Of a stretch of 33,158 nucleotides of DNA, positions 1 to 8,784 are shown piece by piece. The translations under genes and the position numbers were made by a program. The DNA is from an uncultured cyanobacterium. Lineage in GTDB: Bacteria > Cyanobacteriota > Cyanobacteriia > Cyanobacteriales > Microcystaceae. Below the pieces are notes generated by a model that ran no database searches, was not told the origin of the DNA, and saw only the letters and a list, made by a program, of their open reading frames with translations. The stretch spans positions 1 to 33,158 of the forward strand of contig CAIPYC010000102.1 of the NCBI GenBank assembly GCA_903869185.1. Direction: 5' to 3'. The stretch's first letter is position 1, and each line of letters opens with the position of its first letter.

Positions 1-236
1 CCTAATTCCAATTTATTACGTGGATTCAACTACTTCATCGGTACAATGAATCAATTTAAAACCTTTTATTCTTCTGGGTGATGAGCAATTATTTCCTACT
101 CACTTATTTTGGAAAGTGACAGCAGAGGAATATAGTCTGAGCAATCATTTTAAATTAAAGCCGAAAATCAGGACGCATTGCAGTCAAGATTATTAACCAT
201 CTCGGCGATGAGGTGATGAGGGTTTTTAATATCTAG
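1..236. other. Gene-free flank with decayed coding traces
   Basis: No intact gene is visible on either strand. One plus-strand frame stays open for about 40 codons around 75-200 and reads through the 22-bp repeat at 136-157, but it has no good start and resembles nothing I recognise. Together with the repeat copies here, I infer a decayed gene end and recombination scars beside the VapBC module. Confidence 0.4.
136..157 (+). repeat. 22-bp direct repeat, copy 1
   Basis: These 22 bases are identical to 1609-1630 and in the same orientation. The two copies bracket the vapBC and Uma2 genes, about 1.47 kb apart. The second copy starts at the last base region of the Uma2 stop and ends on the first base of the helicase start codon. 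Direct copies at both edges of an accessory segment suggest a duplication or insertion boundary, which is an inference. Confidence 0.75.
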
Positions 237-286
237 TTAATTGTGAATCCACCAACCGGTTAGGAATCAGGCGAGCGTAATCTTCA
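237..286 (+). pseudogene. Scrap of a Uma2 gene with a nonsense change
   Basis: This stretch matches 1141-1190 of the intact Uma2 gene with two mismatches in 50 bases, and it is much closer to that copy than to the second Uma2 gene at 14870-15478. The mismatch at 262 (A against G at 1166) turns the TGG of the PTGW segment into TAG, so the scrap could not be read through. It abuts the 3' end of vapC, convergently. That repeats the Uma2/VapC convergent arrangement seen at 14696-15478, so I read it as the remains of a Uma2 gene that once stood here. Confidence 0.8.
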
Positions 287-676
287 TCTAATAATCTTGA
301 TAGATATGCCCGGGATTTCTGCCCAGCTTTTATCTCCAGTGACTGCCACTGCATTTCGTATTTTCGCCAATGCTAAACAAGCACGGTCAGCCAATGACAA
401 TCCAAGTGGTTTAGTTATTGTCCATAATTCTGCTGTTGTCTCAGCCTGTTCAAAAGTAAAATCAACTATTTCCACACCTAATAGCTGCAATCCAGTGACC
501 ACTTGATCTGTAGGAATTTTTCTTTGTCTTGCTTTCTGAATAACCTCAGATAGATTTATTGTAGAAATTGCGGACTCTAACAAAAGAAGATCTACAATTT
601 CCGAACCTCTCTCATTGTGTAAAGAAGCCAGTAATGCTGAGGCATCTAAAATATACTTACTCAATTTCAGCCTCAT
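284..676 (-). CDS. vapC: VapC-type PIN-domain ribonuclease toxin
   Basis: The 130-residue protein has the PIN-domain layout: ILDASALL with D11 near the N-terminus, E44 in the INLSEVIQ segment, D97 in LSLADRACLALA and D115 in AVTGDKSW. These four acidic residues form the metal site of PIN nucleases, and the length is normal for the family. VapC toxins cleave RNA, usually tRNA or rRNA, and are held inactive by the cognate VapB. The ATG lies inside the 3' end of the antitoxin gene (20-bp overlap, 657-676), the usual translational coupling of such pairs. All catalytic acids are present, so it is probably functional. A truncated relative lies at 14696-14863. The RNA target cannot be told from sequence. 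Confidence 0.88.
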   Translation of the reverse strand: MRLKLSKYILDASALLASLHNERGSEIVDLLLLESAISTINLSEVIQKARQRKIPTDQVVTGLQLLGVEIVDFTFEQAETTAELWTITKPLGLSLADRACLALAKIRNAVAVTGDKSWAEIPGISIKIIR

Positions 677-893
677 TACGACGTTCGAGAATCAGCTCAT
701 CAACCATACTGATTTCAGATGGAATTTGCGCAAAAAGCTTCTTGAGCCGATTCAAAACCGCTGTACGGGTTTCTAAAATCAAGCATTCACCTTCAACCCT
801 TGCTACTAATTCAGTTCCCACCTCTATCCCTAGCTGCTTACGAAGGTCTGAAGGAATTACCATTCTTCCTTGTTCACCGACACGTAATTTCAT
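657..893 (-). CDS. vapB: AbrB/MazE-type antitoxin (VapB)
   Basis: A 78-residue protein whose first half (MKLRVGEQGRMVIPSDLRKQLGIEVG) is a SpoVT/AbrB swapped-hairpin DNA-binding domain, with the typical G-RMVIPSDLRK core. The charged, E- and R-rich C-terminal tail is where such antitoxins wrap their toxin. It precedes and overlaps vapC, the normal antitoxin-first order. By family knowledge the VapB-VapC complex represses its own promoter. An imperfect inverted repeat at 919-936 lies 26 bp before the start and is the likely operator. Confidence in a TA pair is high, while assignment to VapB rather than another AbrB-fold antitoxin rests on the PIN partner. Confidence 0.85.
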   Translation of the reverse strand: MKLRVGEQGRMVIPSDLRKQLGIEVGTELVARVEGECLILETRTAVLNRLKKLFAQIPSEISMVDELILERRNEAEIE

Positions 894-918
894 ATCTGCT
901 ATTGTTTTTATGAAGTGT

Positions 919-936
919 CATAATATTTATATTGTG
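919..936. promoter_or_regulatory. Inverted repeat, candidate vapBC operator
   Basis: CATAATAT (919-926) and ATATTGTG (929-936) form an inverted repeat with one mismatched pair and a 2-bp spacer, in the 106-bp gap between the divergent vapB and Uma2 genes. An 8-bp palindrome TAACGTTA follows at 964-971. The position suits autoregulation by the VapBC complex. Operator function is inferred only from position and symmetry. Confidence 0.4.
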
Positions 937-999
937 CCACCTAAATAAATCGTTGGCAAAACTTAACGTTATGCTGTTAGTTTAAAGCACCCAAATAAT

Positions 1000-1608
1000 A
1001 TGGTACAATCAACAGCCAAACTAAATACACATTCTCTTGAAGTACCCGATACACTCAAGTTACAAGTTACTCCTGAGCAATTTGAACAATTGGCCATTGT
1101 AAACCGAGAGCTTCGACTAGAGAGGACTTCAACAGGAGAATTAATTGTGAATCCACCAACCGGTTGGGAATCAGGCGAGCGTAATCTTTATCTTTCTACT
1201 CAACTTGGAATGTGGTGTATAGAAAATGAAAAGTTAGGCAAGGGTTTTGATTCTTCTACTGCCTTCACCTTACCTAATGGAGCAATCCGCTCTCTTGATA
1301 CTTCTTGGATTTCTCGCAAGCTCTGGGATTCTCTATCAGCTTCACAAAAAAAGGGTTTTGCCCAGGTTACACCAGAATTTGTAGTCGAGTTGCGTTCTCC
1401 CTCAGATAGTCTAGATACTCTCAGAGAGAAGATGAGAGAGTATATTGATAATGGTTCTCTATTGGGTTGGTTGATTAATCCTCAAGATAACCAAGTCGAA
1501 ATATATAGAACAGGGCAAGCAGTAAAAATCCTAGAAAATCCTACTCAACTATCAGGTGAGGATGTCCTACCTGGTTTCTCTCTGAATTTAGAAAAAATAA
1601 TGGGGTAA
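1000..1608 (+). CDS. Uma2-family (DUF820) endonuclease-like protein, copy 1
   Basis: A 202-residue member of the Uma2/DUF820 family, a large PD-(D/E)xK nuclease-fold family expanded in cyanobacteria and of unknown biological role. The fold's acidic positions are visible as D100 in the RSLDTSW segment and E130 with R132 in EFVVELRSPSDS, followed by the family's REKMREY and WLINPQDNQVEIYR elements. The paralogue at 14870-15478 is about four-fifths identical by eye and has the more usual RSPDASWV. Here that reads RSLDTSWI, and residues 55-85 have drifted, so copy 1 may be degenerating. It is transcribed away from vapB. The helicase start follows within 22 bp, so the two are probably one transcript. 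Confidence 0.85.
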   Translation: MVQSTAKLNTHSLEVPDTLKLQVTPEQFEQLAIVNRELRLERTSTGELIVNPPTGWESGERNLYLSTQLGMWCIENEKLGKGFDSSTAFTLPNGAIRSLDTSWISRKLWDSLSASQKKGFAQVTPEFVVELRSPSDSLDTLREKMREYIDNGSLLGWLINPQDNQVEIYRTGQAVKILENPTQLSGEDVLPGFSLNLEKIMG

Positions 1609-1630
1609 TCTGAGCAATCATTTTAAATTA
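1609..1630 (+). repeat. 22-bp direct repeat, copy 2
   Basis: Identical to 136-157. It fills the whole gap between the Uma2 stop and the helicase start codon, ending on the A of the helicase ATG. It carries no Shine-Dalgarno sequence. Confidence 0.75.
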
Positions 1631-3702
1631 TGGAATTTCGTATTGCCGATACTTTCACCGATAGCCTAGCCAAGCTAACCAACCAAGAACAAAAAGCAGT
1701 GAAAACCGCCGCCTTTGATCTACAAATCAATCCCACAAGTTCAGGAATACGTTTTCATAAGCTTGAACGTATCAAAGATCCCAACTTTTGGTCAGTCAGC
1801 GCTAATTTAGATATTCGTCTCATTATTCATAAAACCGACAATAGTATATTGCTCTGTTACGTTGATCATCATAACGACGCATATAATTGGGCTGCTCGTC
1901 GTAAATTAGTACGCCATCCCAATACAGGTGCTGCGCAGTTAGTAGAAGTTAGAGAAACAATAGAAGAAATCAAGATCCAGTCAATAGTTCAAAAAACAGC
2001 AGAAAAACAGAAACCCTTACTTTTTGCTAATTTATCCCAAGCCGAACTTTTAAACTATGGCGTTCCTCCAGAATGGTTAGAAGATGTCCAAAAAGCCACT
2101 GAAGAAACTCTATTTAATATTATTGAACATTTACCACAAGAAGCAGCAGAAGCACTCTTGGAAATTGCTACAGGTGGTAAACCACAAAAGCCCACCTTAT
2201 TATCTATAGATAGTAATCCGTTTGATCACCCTGATGCTCAGCGTCGTTTCCGAGTTATGGGCAACATCACTGAGCTAGAAAGAGCATTAGAATATCCTTG
2301 GGAAAAGTGGACAGTCTTTCTACATCCTAGTCAACGAAAAATAGTTGAGAAAGACTACAGTGGTCCTGCGAGAATATCAGGTTCTGCTGGAACAGGAAAG
2401 ACCATTGTCGGACTTCATCGCGCAGTTTATCTAGCAAAAAAACATCCTCAATCTAGAATTTTATTAACAACCTTTTCTGTAGCCTTGGCCAATTCCTTAA
2501 AAATCAAATTAGAAAGACTAATAGGAAATGAAACTGAGATATTAGAAAGAATCAAAGTTGCTGGAATACAGAACATTGCTCTTGAAATATATACCAAAGC
2601 TTTTGGTAAACCCAACATAGTTGAAGAGAATCAATTAAAATCCTTTCTTTTGGACTTAGCCGCTAAAAACCCTGATTTGCGTACTACAAAATCATTCCTG
2701 TTAAGAGAATGGAGTGAAGTTGTAGATGCTTGGCAGCTCAATACCTGGCAAGATTATAAAGATGTTCTTCGTTTAGGCAGAAAAACCCGTATAGGCAGTA
2801 AACAAAGAGAACTGTTATGGGAAATCTTTCAAAATACCCATAATTGGCTTGAGCAGAAACAGCAAATCACATGGTCTAGTCTCTTTTATCAAGCTAAAGA
2901 TCATCTAGTTGAACAAGGTATTTATCCATATGATTTTGCCGTAATAGATGAAGCCCAGGATATCGGGATTCCCGAATTAACTTTTCTCGCCTCAGTCTGT
3001 CAAAAACATCCCGACAGTCTTTTTTTTACAGGAGACTTGGGACAACGTATTTTCCAGCAACCATTTTCTTGGAAGAGCTTGGGAGTTGACATCCGAGGAA
3101 GATCCCAGACATTAACTATCAATTACCGAACCTCGCATCAAATTCGTCAACAGGCAGATCGCTTATTACCTAACTCTATTACTGATGTAGATGGCAACCT
3201 GGAGCAAAGACGAGGTACAGTTTCAGTATTTAATGGTTCCCCGCCGGTTATCGAGATTTATGAAAATCAACAAGCCGAAATTCAGGCAGTAAAAAAATGG
3301 ATTGAGCATTGGCTAAAATCTGGTCTCCAACCGGATGAAATTGGTATTTTTGTAAGAGATAAATCTCAAATAGAGCGAGCAGTTGAAACCGTCAACCACA
3401 TAGGCTTAACCTCGGTTGAATTGGATAACCTAGTAGAACCCTGTAGAGGATCTATTGCAATTAGTACAATGCATCTAGCTAAAGGATTGGAATTTCGCGC
3501 TGTTGCAGTCATAGCCTGTGATGATGAAGTCATCCCACAGCAAGAGAGAATTGAAAGCATCTCGGATGAATCTGACCTCGAAGAAGTCTATACTACCGAA
3601 AGACATCTTCTCTATGTAGCCTGTACAAGAGCCCGGGATTACCTGTTGGTAACAGGAGTAAAGCCATCTTCGGAATTCTTGGATGATTTAAGAAGGAATT
3701 AA
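1630..3702 (+). CDS. UvrD-like SF1 helicase with N-terminal RelE/ParE-like domain
   Basis: Residues 1 to about 95 look like a RelE/ParE/YafQ toxin fold: FTDSLAKL near the start, then FHKLERIKDPNFWSVSAN, DIRLIIHK and YVDHHNDAYNWAARRKL. After a linker, a superfamily I ATPase starts with Walker A GSAGTGKT near residue 253 and Walker B VIDEAQD near 436. A TINYRTSHQIR motif IV region follows, then STMHLAKGLEFRAV near 610 and LLYVACTRARDYLLV near 660. The 690-residue length is longer than the helicase domains alone because of the toxin-like head. By family it should be an ATP-dependent 3'-5' DNA translocase. The head may be a sensor, an RNA-binding module or a nuclease, which I cannot decide. No separate antitoxin gene follows, and the gene ends 15 bp from the convergent cupS. 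Confidence 0.85.
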   Translation: MEFRIADTFTDSLAKLTNQEQKAVKTAAFDLQINPTSSGIRFHKLERIKDPNFWSVSANLDIRLIIHKTDNSILLCYVDHHNDAYNWAARRKLVRHPNTGAAQLVEVRETIEEIKIQSIVQKTAEKQKPLLFANLSQAELLNYGVPPEWLEDVQKATEETLFNIIEHLPQEAAEALLEIATGGKPQKPTLLSIDSNPFDHPDAQRRFRVMGNITELERALEYPWEKWTVFLHPSQRKIVEKDYSGPARISGSAGTGKTIVGLHRAVYLAKKHPQSRILLTTFSVALANSLKIKLERLIGNETEILERIKVAGIQNIALEIYTKAFGKPNIVEENQLKSFLLDLAAKNPDLRTTKSFLLREWSEVVDAWQLNTWQDYKDVLRLGRKTRIGSKQRELLWEIFQNTHNWLEQKQQITWSSLFYQAKDHLVEQGIYPYDFAVIDEAQDIGIPELTFLASVCQKHPDSLFFTGDLGQRIFQQPFSWKSLGVDIRGRSQTLTINYRTSHQIRQQADRLLPNSITDVDGNLEQRRGTVSVFNGSPPVIEIYENQQAEIQAVKKWIEHWLKSGLQPDEIGIFVRDKSQIERAVETVNHIGLTSVELDNLVEPCRGSIAISTMHLAKGLEFRAVAVIACDDEVIPQQERIESISDESDLEEVYTTERHLLYVACTRARDYLLVTGVKPSSEFLDDLRRN

Positions 3703-3717
3703 CCCTGGGCATTGATA

Positions 3718-4119
3718 TCATCCCATCAGAATCACTCGGTCGATAACATGAATTACTCCATTGTCCGCTTCAATATCAGCAGCAATGACTGTAGCATTTT
3801 TAACCTCAAACTCCTCCCCACAATTTATCCTAATTGGAGAGCCTTCTAGAGAAATTACTGAATTAACTTTTTCTAAATCAGCCTTCATTAATTTTCCTGA
3901 TACTACGTGAAAAGTGAGAATGCGAGCTAGTTGTGGTGTATTTTGTACTAAGGTTTTAATGGTTCCAGGCGGCAGCGCAGCAAAAGCATCGTCTGTAGGG
4001 GCGAATACGGTAAAAGGCCCTGGGCTCTTTAACGCTTCAACCAAGTTAGCTGCTTTAACTGCTGCAACAAGTGTCTTAAATCCATCCGCGCTTACTGCTA
4101 TATCGACAATATCAGCCAT
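3718..4119 (-). CDS. cupS: CupS, fasciclin-domain subunit of NDH-1MS
   Basis: This 133-residue protein is a single fasciclin (FAS1) domain: [28 protein letters not shown] and the closing [13 protein letters not shown] are diagnostic. In cyanobacteria the small FAS1 protein encoded last in the ndhF3-ndhD3-cupA operon is CupS, a subunit of the inducible high-affinity CO2-uptake NDH-1MS complex that sits with CupA on the cytoplasmic side of the thylakoid membrane. It has no signal peptide, in line with that location. It starts 26 bp after cupA and has the strongest ribosome binding site of the operon (4123-4130). Confidence is high from domain plus gene order. Confidence 0.95.
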   Translation of the reverse strand: MADIVDIAVSADGFKTLVAAVKAANLVEALKSPGPFTVFAPTDDAFAALPPGTIKTLVQNTPQLARILTFHVVSGKLMKADLEKVNSVISLEGSPIRINCGEEFEVKNATVIAADIEADNGVIHVIDRVILMG

Positions 4120-4122
4120 TTT

Positions 4123-4130
4123 TCCTCCTT
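4123..4130 (-). promoter_or_regulatory. Strong Shine-Dalgarno of cupS
   Basis: AAGGAGGA on the minus strand lies 3 bases before the cupS ATG. It fixes the start and contrasts with cupA, ndhD3 and ndhF3, where I see no comparable site. Confidence 0.75.
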
Positions 4131-4145
4131 GTAAATTTAAAAGAG

Positions 4146-5432
4146 CTAACGATAATCAGGATTTTGGATATCCTTTAATCTTGCTTCAGGTCGTAAAAAA
4201 CGATCCATTTGGGCTTCAAAGAATTCACGATTGGCCATGAGATGTTTAGGATTAGGATCATCTAGTGGATACAACAAGGCAGTTCTAAGGGCTTGAATCA
4301 CTGCTGAGGTAACATTGTACATAGAGCGTTGAAAGGTAATCCCCAGCTGAATTAAGACATCATCTTGACCTCGACAGTGCTTGTCATAATATTGAATGAG
4401 ATAATCAGGCAAGAAATGATACATATCATCCATCAAGAGGGTCGGGGGGATACCTGCAGTCCCGACAGGAAAAACATCAGCATATAAAATGCCATAGTGA
4501 AAGTCTTTTTGTTGATCCGGTACCTGTTTGGCCTGGGCATTGTATGACTTGGTACCACGAAAAGGAGCAGTTCGATAAAATACAGCTTCTACATAGGGTA
4601 GCGCAGCTTCATACAGCCAAGTAAAACCTTTGGATTTGGGTATGATTTCATATTGTTGACCCCGAATATATACATGATGATAGATAGGACGACCAGCGAT
4701 TGCAAAAATTCCATTAACGAGAAAATTCATAGCATCTGGTACTCCTTTAAATCCTCCCTCATCATAGATATCTGACATTTCAAAAAAGACCGGAGCCATT
4801 ACTTCCCAAAATAGTCCCAAGTTGGAATAATAGGACATCATGCGGACTTGTTCTAAGAACATATCAGGAAAAAGATGATAGAGTCCCAACATGGCCGGAT
4901 TACCTTGAAAATAGGCTTTGATTGCCAGATCCGCATTGACTCGATATTCATCAGTATCAAGATAAGCATCAAACTTACCCCAGCCCATATCACGACCATG
5001 CCATAACATCGATTGCATACAGGCTTCGGCAAATTCCATATTTATCCTGTCATGCCAGAGATGATGAAAGAGTTTAGGCATTTTGCGGGTTTTTCCCTTA
5101 GACATGAACTCTAATAGCTCTCTATGGGCTGTAGCTTCTCCCCGCCAAAAACGCCAGTCTGCATTTTCCCCTGCATAATGGTTAGGTAAATCTAAATATT
5201 CCTGAGGAAGAAAGTATTTAAAAAACGCAAAAGGATCTAAGAATACCCTTTCGGCGATGTAGAGTAAATCTCGCCAATAAAAGTCCATTGGTACAGCATA
5301 GGCTTTGTATATACCAATGATCTGCATTAAGTTTTCTGGCGTATCTGGCAACATTGAACCACCATCTTCTAGGCGATGAATGATCTCAGCATAGGGATGG
5401 GTAGAGGGGGGTAACTTAGTAGTGGTAGTCAT
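4146..5432 (-). CDS. cupA: CupA (ChpY), CO2 hydration protein of NDH-1MS
   Basis: A 428-residue soluble protein with the CO2-hydration protein (Chp) family pattern, for example [27 protein letters not shown] near residue 50 and [62 protein letters not shown] near the C-terminus. CupA binds NdhD3/NdhF3 and carries out carbonic-anhydrase-like conversion of CO2 to bicarbonate coupled to cyclic electron flow. Rich His, Asp and Cys content near the C-terminus is in keeping with a metal site, but I do not assign ligands. The stop of ndhD3 is only 5 bp upstream. Position between ndhD3 and cupS separates it from the constitutive paralogue CupB, which accompanies NdhD4/NdhF4. Confidence 0.95.
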   Translation of the reverse strand: MTTTTKLPPSTHPYAEIIHRLEDGGSMLPDTPENLMQIIGIYKAYAVPMDFYWRDLLYIAERVFLDPFAFFKYFLPQEYLDLPNHYAGENADWRFWRGEATAHRELLEFMSKGKTRKMPKLFHHLWHDRINMEFAEACMQSMLWHGRDMGWGKFDAYLDTDEYRVNADLAIKAYFQGNPAMLGLYHLFPDMFLEQVRMMSYYSNLGLFWEVMAPVFFEMSDIYDEGGFKGVPDAMNFLVNGIFAIAGRPIYHHVYIRGQQYEIIPKSKGFTWLYEAALPYVEAVFYRTAPFRGTKSYNAQAKQVPDQQKDFHYGILYADVFPVGTAGIPPTLLMDDMYHFLPDYLIQYYDKHCRGQDDVLIQLGITFQRSMYNVTSAVIQALRTALLYPLDDPNPKHLMANREFFEAQMDRFLRPEARLKDIQNPDYR

Positions 5433-5437
5433 TATTA

Positions 5438-6898
5438 TTAAAATAAAGAGGTGATTGGGGTAGCGGTTGTCAAACCATCGACAGTGTTTTCCATTGAACT
5501 TAGAAGCAGATTGGGCTGAACACCCAAGAGAATGATCAAGAAAGTCAGTATCAAAGGCGGTAAGCTCTCCCTGATGGTCACTTTAGGATAATAGGCTAAC
5601 TGATTGTTCAGCCGGCCAAAACAGGTTCTATTGAGTAGAATTACAAAATAGACAGCGGTAAGACCTGAGGCAATAATACAAAGAAGAGTAGCCACTGGAA
5701 ATATTGAGAAGCTACCTTGAAAGATAATGAACTCGGCTACAAAACCGACTAGTCCAGGAATTCCGGCACTGGCCATACCTCCCAAAATCAGAAGAGCGCT
5801 AATTAAAGGTAAACCCCGAATCGGATTCATTAAACCATTGAGGATATTGAGATCTCTGGTTCCTGTTTTTCTTTCCACAATTGCAACTAGATAAAACAGT
5901 AAAGCCAAGATCAACCCATGACTCACCATCTGGGCTACTGCTCCCAATACACTCAGACGATTACCGGCAGCAGAGGCAACCAGGATATAACCCATATGTC
6001 CGATGGAGCTATAGGCCACCATCCGTTTTATGTCCTGTTGAGAAATTGCACAGAACGCGCCATAGAGAACACTCAGAGTACCAATGAAAGCTAAAGAGGG
6101 AGCTACTAAAGACCAAGCGGTTGGAAATAGCTCGAGGCCAAAGCGAATCAATCCATATGTTCCCAACTTAGCCAATATTCCTCCTAGTAGTATAGTTGTT
6201 GCAGGACTTGCCTCGGTATAGGCATCGGGTAACCAAGTGTGCAGAGGAACTAGGGGAATCTTGATAGCAAAGCCAGCTATAACTAAAATCAGTAAGATTA
6301 ATTGAGATTTAGCCGCTAAAGAATCCACTGTCAAACTAGAATAGTCAAAGCTTAAAGAGCCGCTCGCCCAAGTCATCCCTAAAAAAGCAGCCAAGATCAA
6401 AAGACCTGAAAGCGCTGAATACAGTAGAAACTTGATCGCAGCATAGCCTCTTTTTTCACTTCCCCAAATCGAGATCATCAAATAAAAAGGTATCAACTCT
6501 AGTTCGTAAAACAAAACAAACAGTAGTAGGTTTTGGGCAACAAAAGCGCCGGTCATCCCTGCATTGATTAATAGAATCAAGCAATAGTGCAGTCTTGGTC
6601 TTTCTACCTTATCTTCTATAGTGAAGATTGCAATAAGAGTAACTAAACCATTGAGGACAACTAGAGGTAAAGAGAGACCATCGACTCCCAGACTGTAGCT
6701 AAGTCCAATATGGGGAAGCCAAGGGAGATATTCAGTAAATTGAATCCCATCAGCGTTGGGTTGAAATTGCCACAGTAGCCAAAGTGACCAGAGAAAACAC
6801 AAGGTAATAACTAAAGTAGTAATTTGTTGTGCATATTTATCCAAAAGCAATATCAACAAACAGCCAACAATGGGCAAGATCAACAAAATAGATAACAT
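5438..6898 (-). CDS. ndhD3: NdhD3, antiporter-like subunit of the inducible CO2-uptake NDH-1
   Basis: A 486-residue polytopic membrane protein of the NuoM/NdhD family. Its proton-channel segments include YELELIPFYLMISIWG with the conserved Glu, [29 protein letters not shown], and KRMVAYSSIGHMGY. It belongs to the distal arm of the thylakoid NDH-1MS complex and couples ferredoxin-driven electron flow to proton pumping and CO2 hydration. The reading frame extends upstream to 6949 over the end of ndhF3, but the ATG at 6898 (MLSILLILPIVG) begins 8 bp after the ndhF3 stop and starts directly with the first membrane helix, so I prefer it. Assignment to D3 rests on the ndhF3/cupA/cupS context. Confidence 0.94.
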   Translation of the reverse strand: MLSILLILPIVGCLLILLLDKYAQQITTLVITLCFLWSLWLLWQFQPNADGIQFTEYLPWLPHIGLSYSLGVDGLSLPLVVLNGLVTLIAIFTIEDKVERPRLHYCLILLINAGMTGAFVAQNLLLFVLFYELELIPFYLMISIWGSEKRGYAAIKFLLYSALSGLLILAAFLGMTWASGSLSFDYSSLTVDSLAAKSQLILLILVIAGFAIKIPLVPLHTWLPDAYTEASPATTILLGGILAKLGTYGLIRFGLELFPTAWSLVAPSLAFIGTLSVLYGAFCAISQQDIKRMVAYSSIGHMGYILVASAAGNRLSVLGAVAQMVSHGLILALLFYLVAIVERKTGTRDLNILNGLMNPIRGLPLISALLILGGMASAGIPGLVGFVAEFIIFQGSFSIFPVATLLCIIASGLTAVYFVILLNRTCFGRLNNQLAYYPKVTIRESLPPLILTFLIILLGVQPNLLLSSMENTVDGLTTATPITSLF

Positions 6899-6906
6899 AA
6901 GAACTC

Positions 6907-8754
6907 CTAACTTACAAAGACGAGGAAAAATGGCTTGAGAATTGGCCAAGCAATAAGTAGACCAAAAACAACCACACTCAAAAAGATTGAGAGAATATAA
7001 GACTGACCTTGACCACTGTTGTTGTACTTAAGTCCTTCACCACTGACTAATGTGACTAACCCAACCAGGTTGACCAGCCCATCTACGACATAACGATCTA
7101 ACCAAGCCAAGGCATGGGAGAATCCGCCAACTACTGCCACGATCGTGATTCGGTAAATCTCACTGGTGTAGAGGTCAAATCCGAAGAAATCTCTGAGACC
7201 ACGGGGAACCAGTCTAACTGGTTTAGGGATTGATTTATTGAGATAGATATAACCGGCAAGTCCTCCCCCCAATAGAGTAGAAAGGGTCAACATGAGAGCT
7301 GCAAAAAAATCAACCTCCTTGATCAAATTCAATGATTTTAGGATCAGTGGTAAATGAAGAGCAAAGCCAGCCATGACTGTTGTCGGTATAACCAAAGGCC
7401 AGAGCGCTTCGGGAGAGCGAACTGTAAACGGTTTGGCTGAGCCACCAAAAATTAGACAGAATTCGCGGATCACACTGAATGTTGTTAAGCCGTTGACTAG
7501 AATAATTACAAAAGCAATCAAAGGTTCTTGTCTTGCAAGCAACTCAGTAAGTGCCCAAAAGGAACCAAGCGGGGCAAAACCCACCAAAGAGGCGCTTCCT
7601 ATTAAAAAACAGATTCCTGAAATAGGACGACGTGACCAGAGTCCGCCGTATTGCGTAAGATCTTGGCTAACTGTGTTTCCAATAATTCCACCAATGACCA
7701 TAACCAAGAGCGACATAGCCACTGTATAGGTTAATAGAAGGCTTAAGGCAGTACGCCCATGATCGCTGCCGACTGCGATAAAAATCAAACCCATATATGC
7801 ACTGACCGAATAGGAAAGAGACCGTTTGAGATCTATTTGTGCAATGGCAATACAGGAAGCTCCTACTGCCGTCACTGCTCCAATGGCTATCATTACTGTC
7901 TTTGCTATAGGTGAAAGTGCAAGGATTGGTTCTAATTTGAGCAAGACCCAAGCTCCGCTAGAAACTACAATCGTATTGCGCAATATAGTTGCTGGCAGTG
8001 GTCCCTCCATAGCCTCGTCTAACCAGAGATGAAGCGGGAACTGGGCACATTTACCAAGCGGACCGGCGATGAGGGCTAAACAAAGCAAGGTAAGTACTTT
8101 AGGATCAACCTGCGCATCCCTTGCCCAGAATGCTAATTCATCGAAATTCCAGGTCTTAGCCAAGGGTAAGAGGGCAACAACACCCATTAATAGTATTAAA
8201 TCACCTACCCTCTTGGTTAAAAATGCATCTCTAGCACCTGTAACCACCAAGGATTGATTAAACCAGAAGCCAATCAGCAGATAAGTCCCTAGTGTGAGGA
8301 TTTCTAAGATAACGTAGCTAAAGAAAAGGGAATTACAGAGAACCAAAAAAGCAAGTCCTGCCTGGAACAGACCCAGCAGGGAATAGAATCTAGCCCAACC
8401 CCAATCCATCTCGAGGTAACCAACAGCATAGAGTTGAGCCAATAGATTAAGTCCTGTAATAACGATCAAGGCACCTACATTGAGCTGCGAAAACTTAAGA
8501 TCTAGAGAGATTTTCAAATCCAGGGTGTTTAACCATTGCCAAGCTAGTGTTTCGGTTCCATGACTTCTGAGATAGCTAAAAGCTAGAATGGCATGGATCA
8601 AACCTAGCAATGTCAGCGCTATATTGATATAACCAGCTGGACGGGGACCGGTATTGCGAATTAGACCTGGAGACCATAGCAAAGCTAGGAGAGACCCTAT
8701 CAAGGCATAGAAAGGTACTAGCCAAAGGGTATGCAAAAGGCTATCTGAAAACAT
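6907..8754 (-). CDS. ndhF3: NdhF3, antiporter-like subunit of the inducible CO2-uptake NDH-1
   Basis: A 615-residue NuoL/NdhF family protein with about 15 hydrophobic segments. Family landmarks include FSYVILEILTLGTYLLIGFW, LTKRVGDLILLMG, GKCAQFPLHLWLDEAMEGPLPATILRNTIVV and LKRSLSYSVSAYMGL. It is the most distal proton-pumping subunit of NDH-1MS and, with NdhD3, specifies high-affinity CO2 uptake. First structural gene of the operon, it begins 30 bp downstream of the LysR regulator on the same strand, so it is probably read through from the regulator's promoter or from a promoter inside the regulator gene. No clear Shine-Dalgarno precedes the ATG. Confidence 0.94.
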   Translation of the reverse strand: MFSDSLLHTLWLVPFYALIGSLLALLWSPGLIRNTGPRPAGYINIALTLLGLIHAILAFSYLRSHGTETLAWQWLNTLDLKISLDLKFSQLNVGALIVITGLNLLAQLYAVGYLEMDWGWARFYSLLGLFQAGLAFLVLCNSLFFSYVILEILTLGTYLLIGFWFNQSLVVTGARDAFLTKRVGDLILLMGVVALLPLAKTWNFDELAFWARDAQVDPKVLTLLCLALIAGPLGKCAQFPLHLWLDEAMEGPLPATILRNTIVVSSGAWVLLKLEPILALSPIAKTVMIAIGAVTAVGASCIAIAQIDLKRSLSYSVSAYMGLIFIAVGSDHGRTALSLLLTYTVAMSLLVMVIGGIIGNTVSQDLTQYGGLWSRRPISGICFLIGSASLVGFAPLGSFWALTELLARQEPLIAFVIILVNGLTTFSVIREFCLIFGGSAKPFTVRSPEALWPLVIPTTVMAGFALHLPLILKSLNLIKEVDFFAALMLTLSTLLGGGLAGYIYLNKSIPKPVRLVPRGLRDFFGFDLYTSEIYRITIVAVVGGFSHALAWLDRYVVDGLVNLVGLVTLVSGEGLKYNNSGQGQSYILSIFLSVVVFGLLIAWPILKPFFLVFVS

Positions 8755-8784
8755 ATTGAAAGCTAGTTAAAAAAAGATAAGGAT

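Noticed and set aside
297-506. Plus-strand ORF over vapC
   Set aside because: It is the antisense shadow of a well-supported PIN gene with no recognisable product. Other frames inside ndhF3, ndhD, cphA and leuS were dropped for the same reason.
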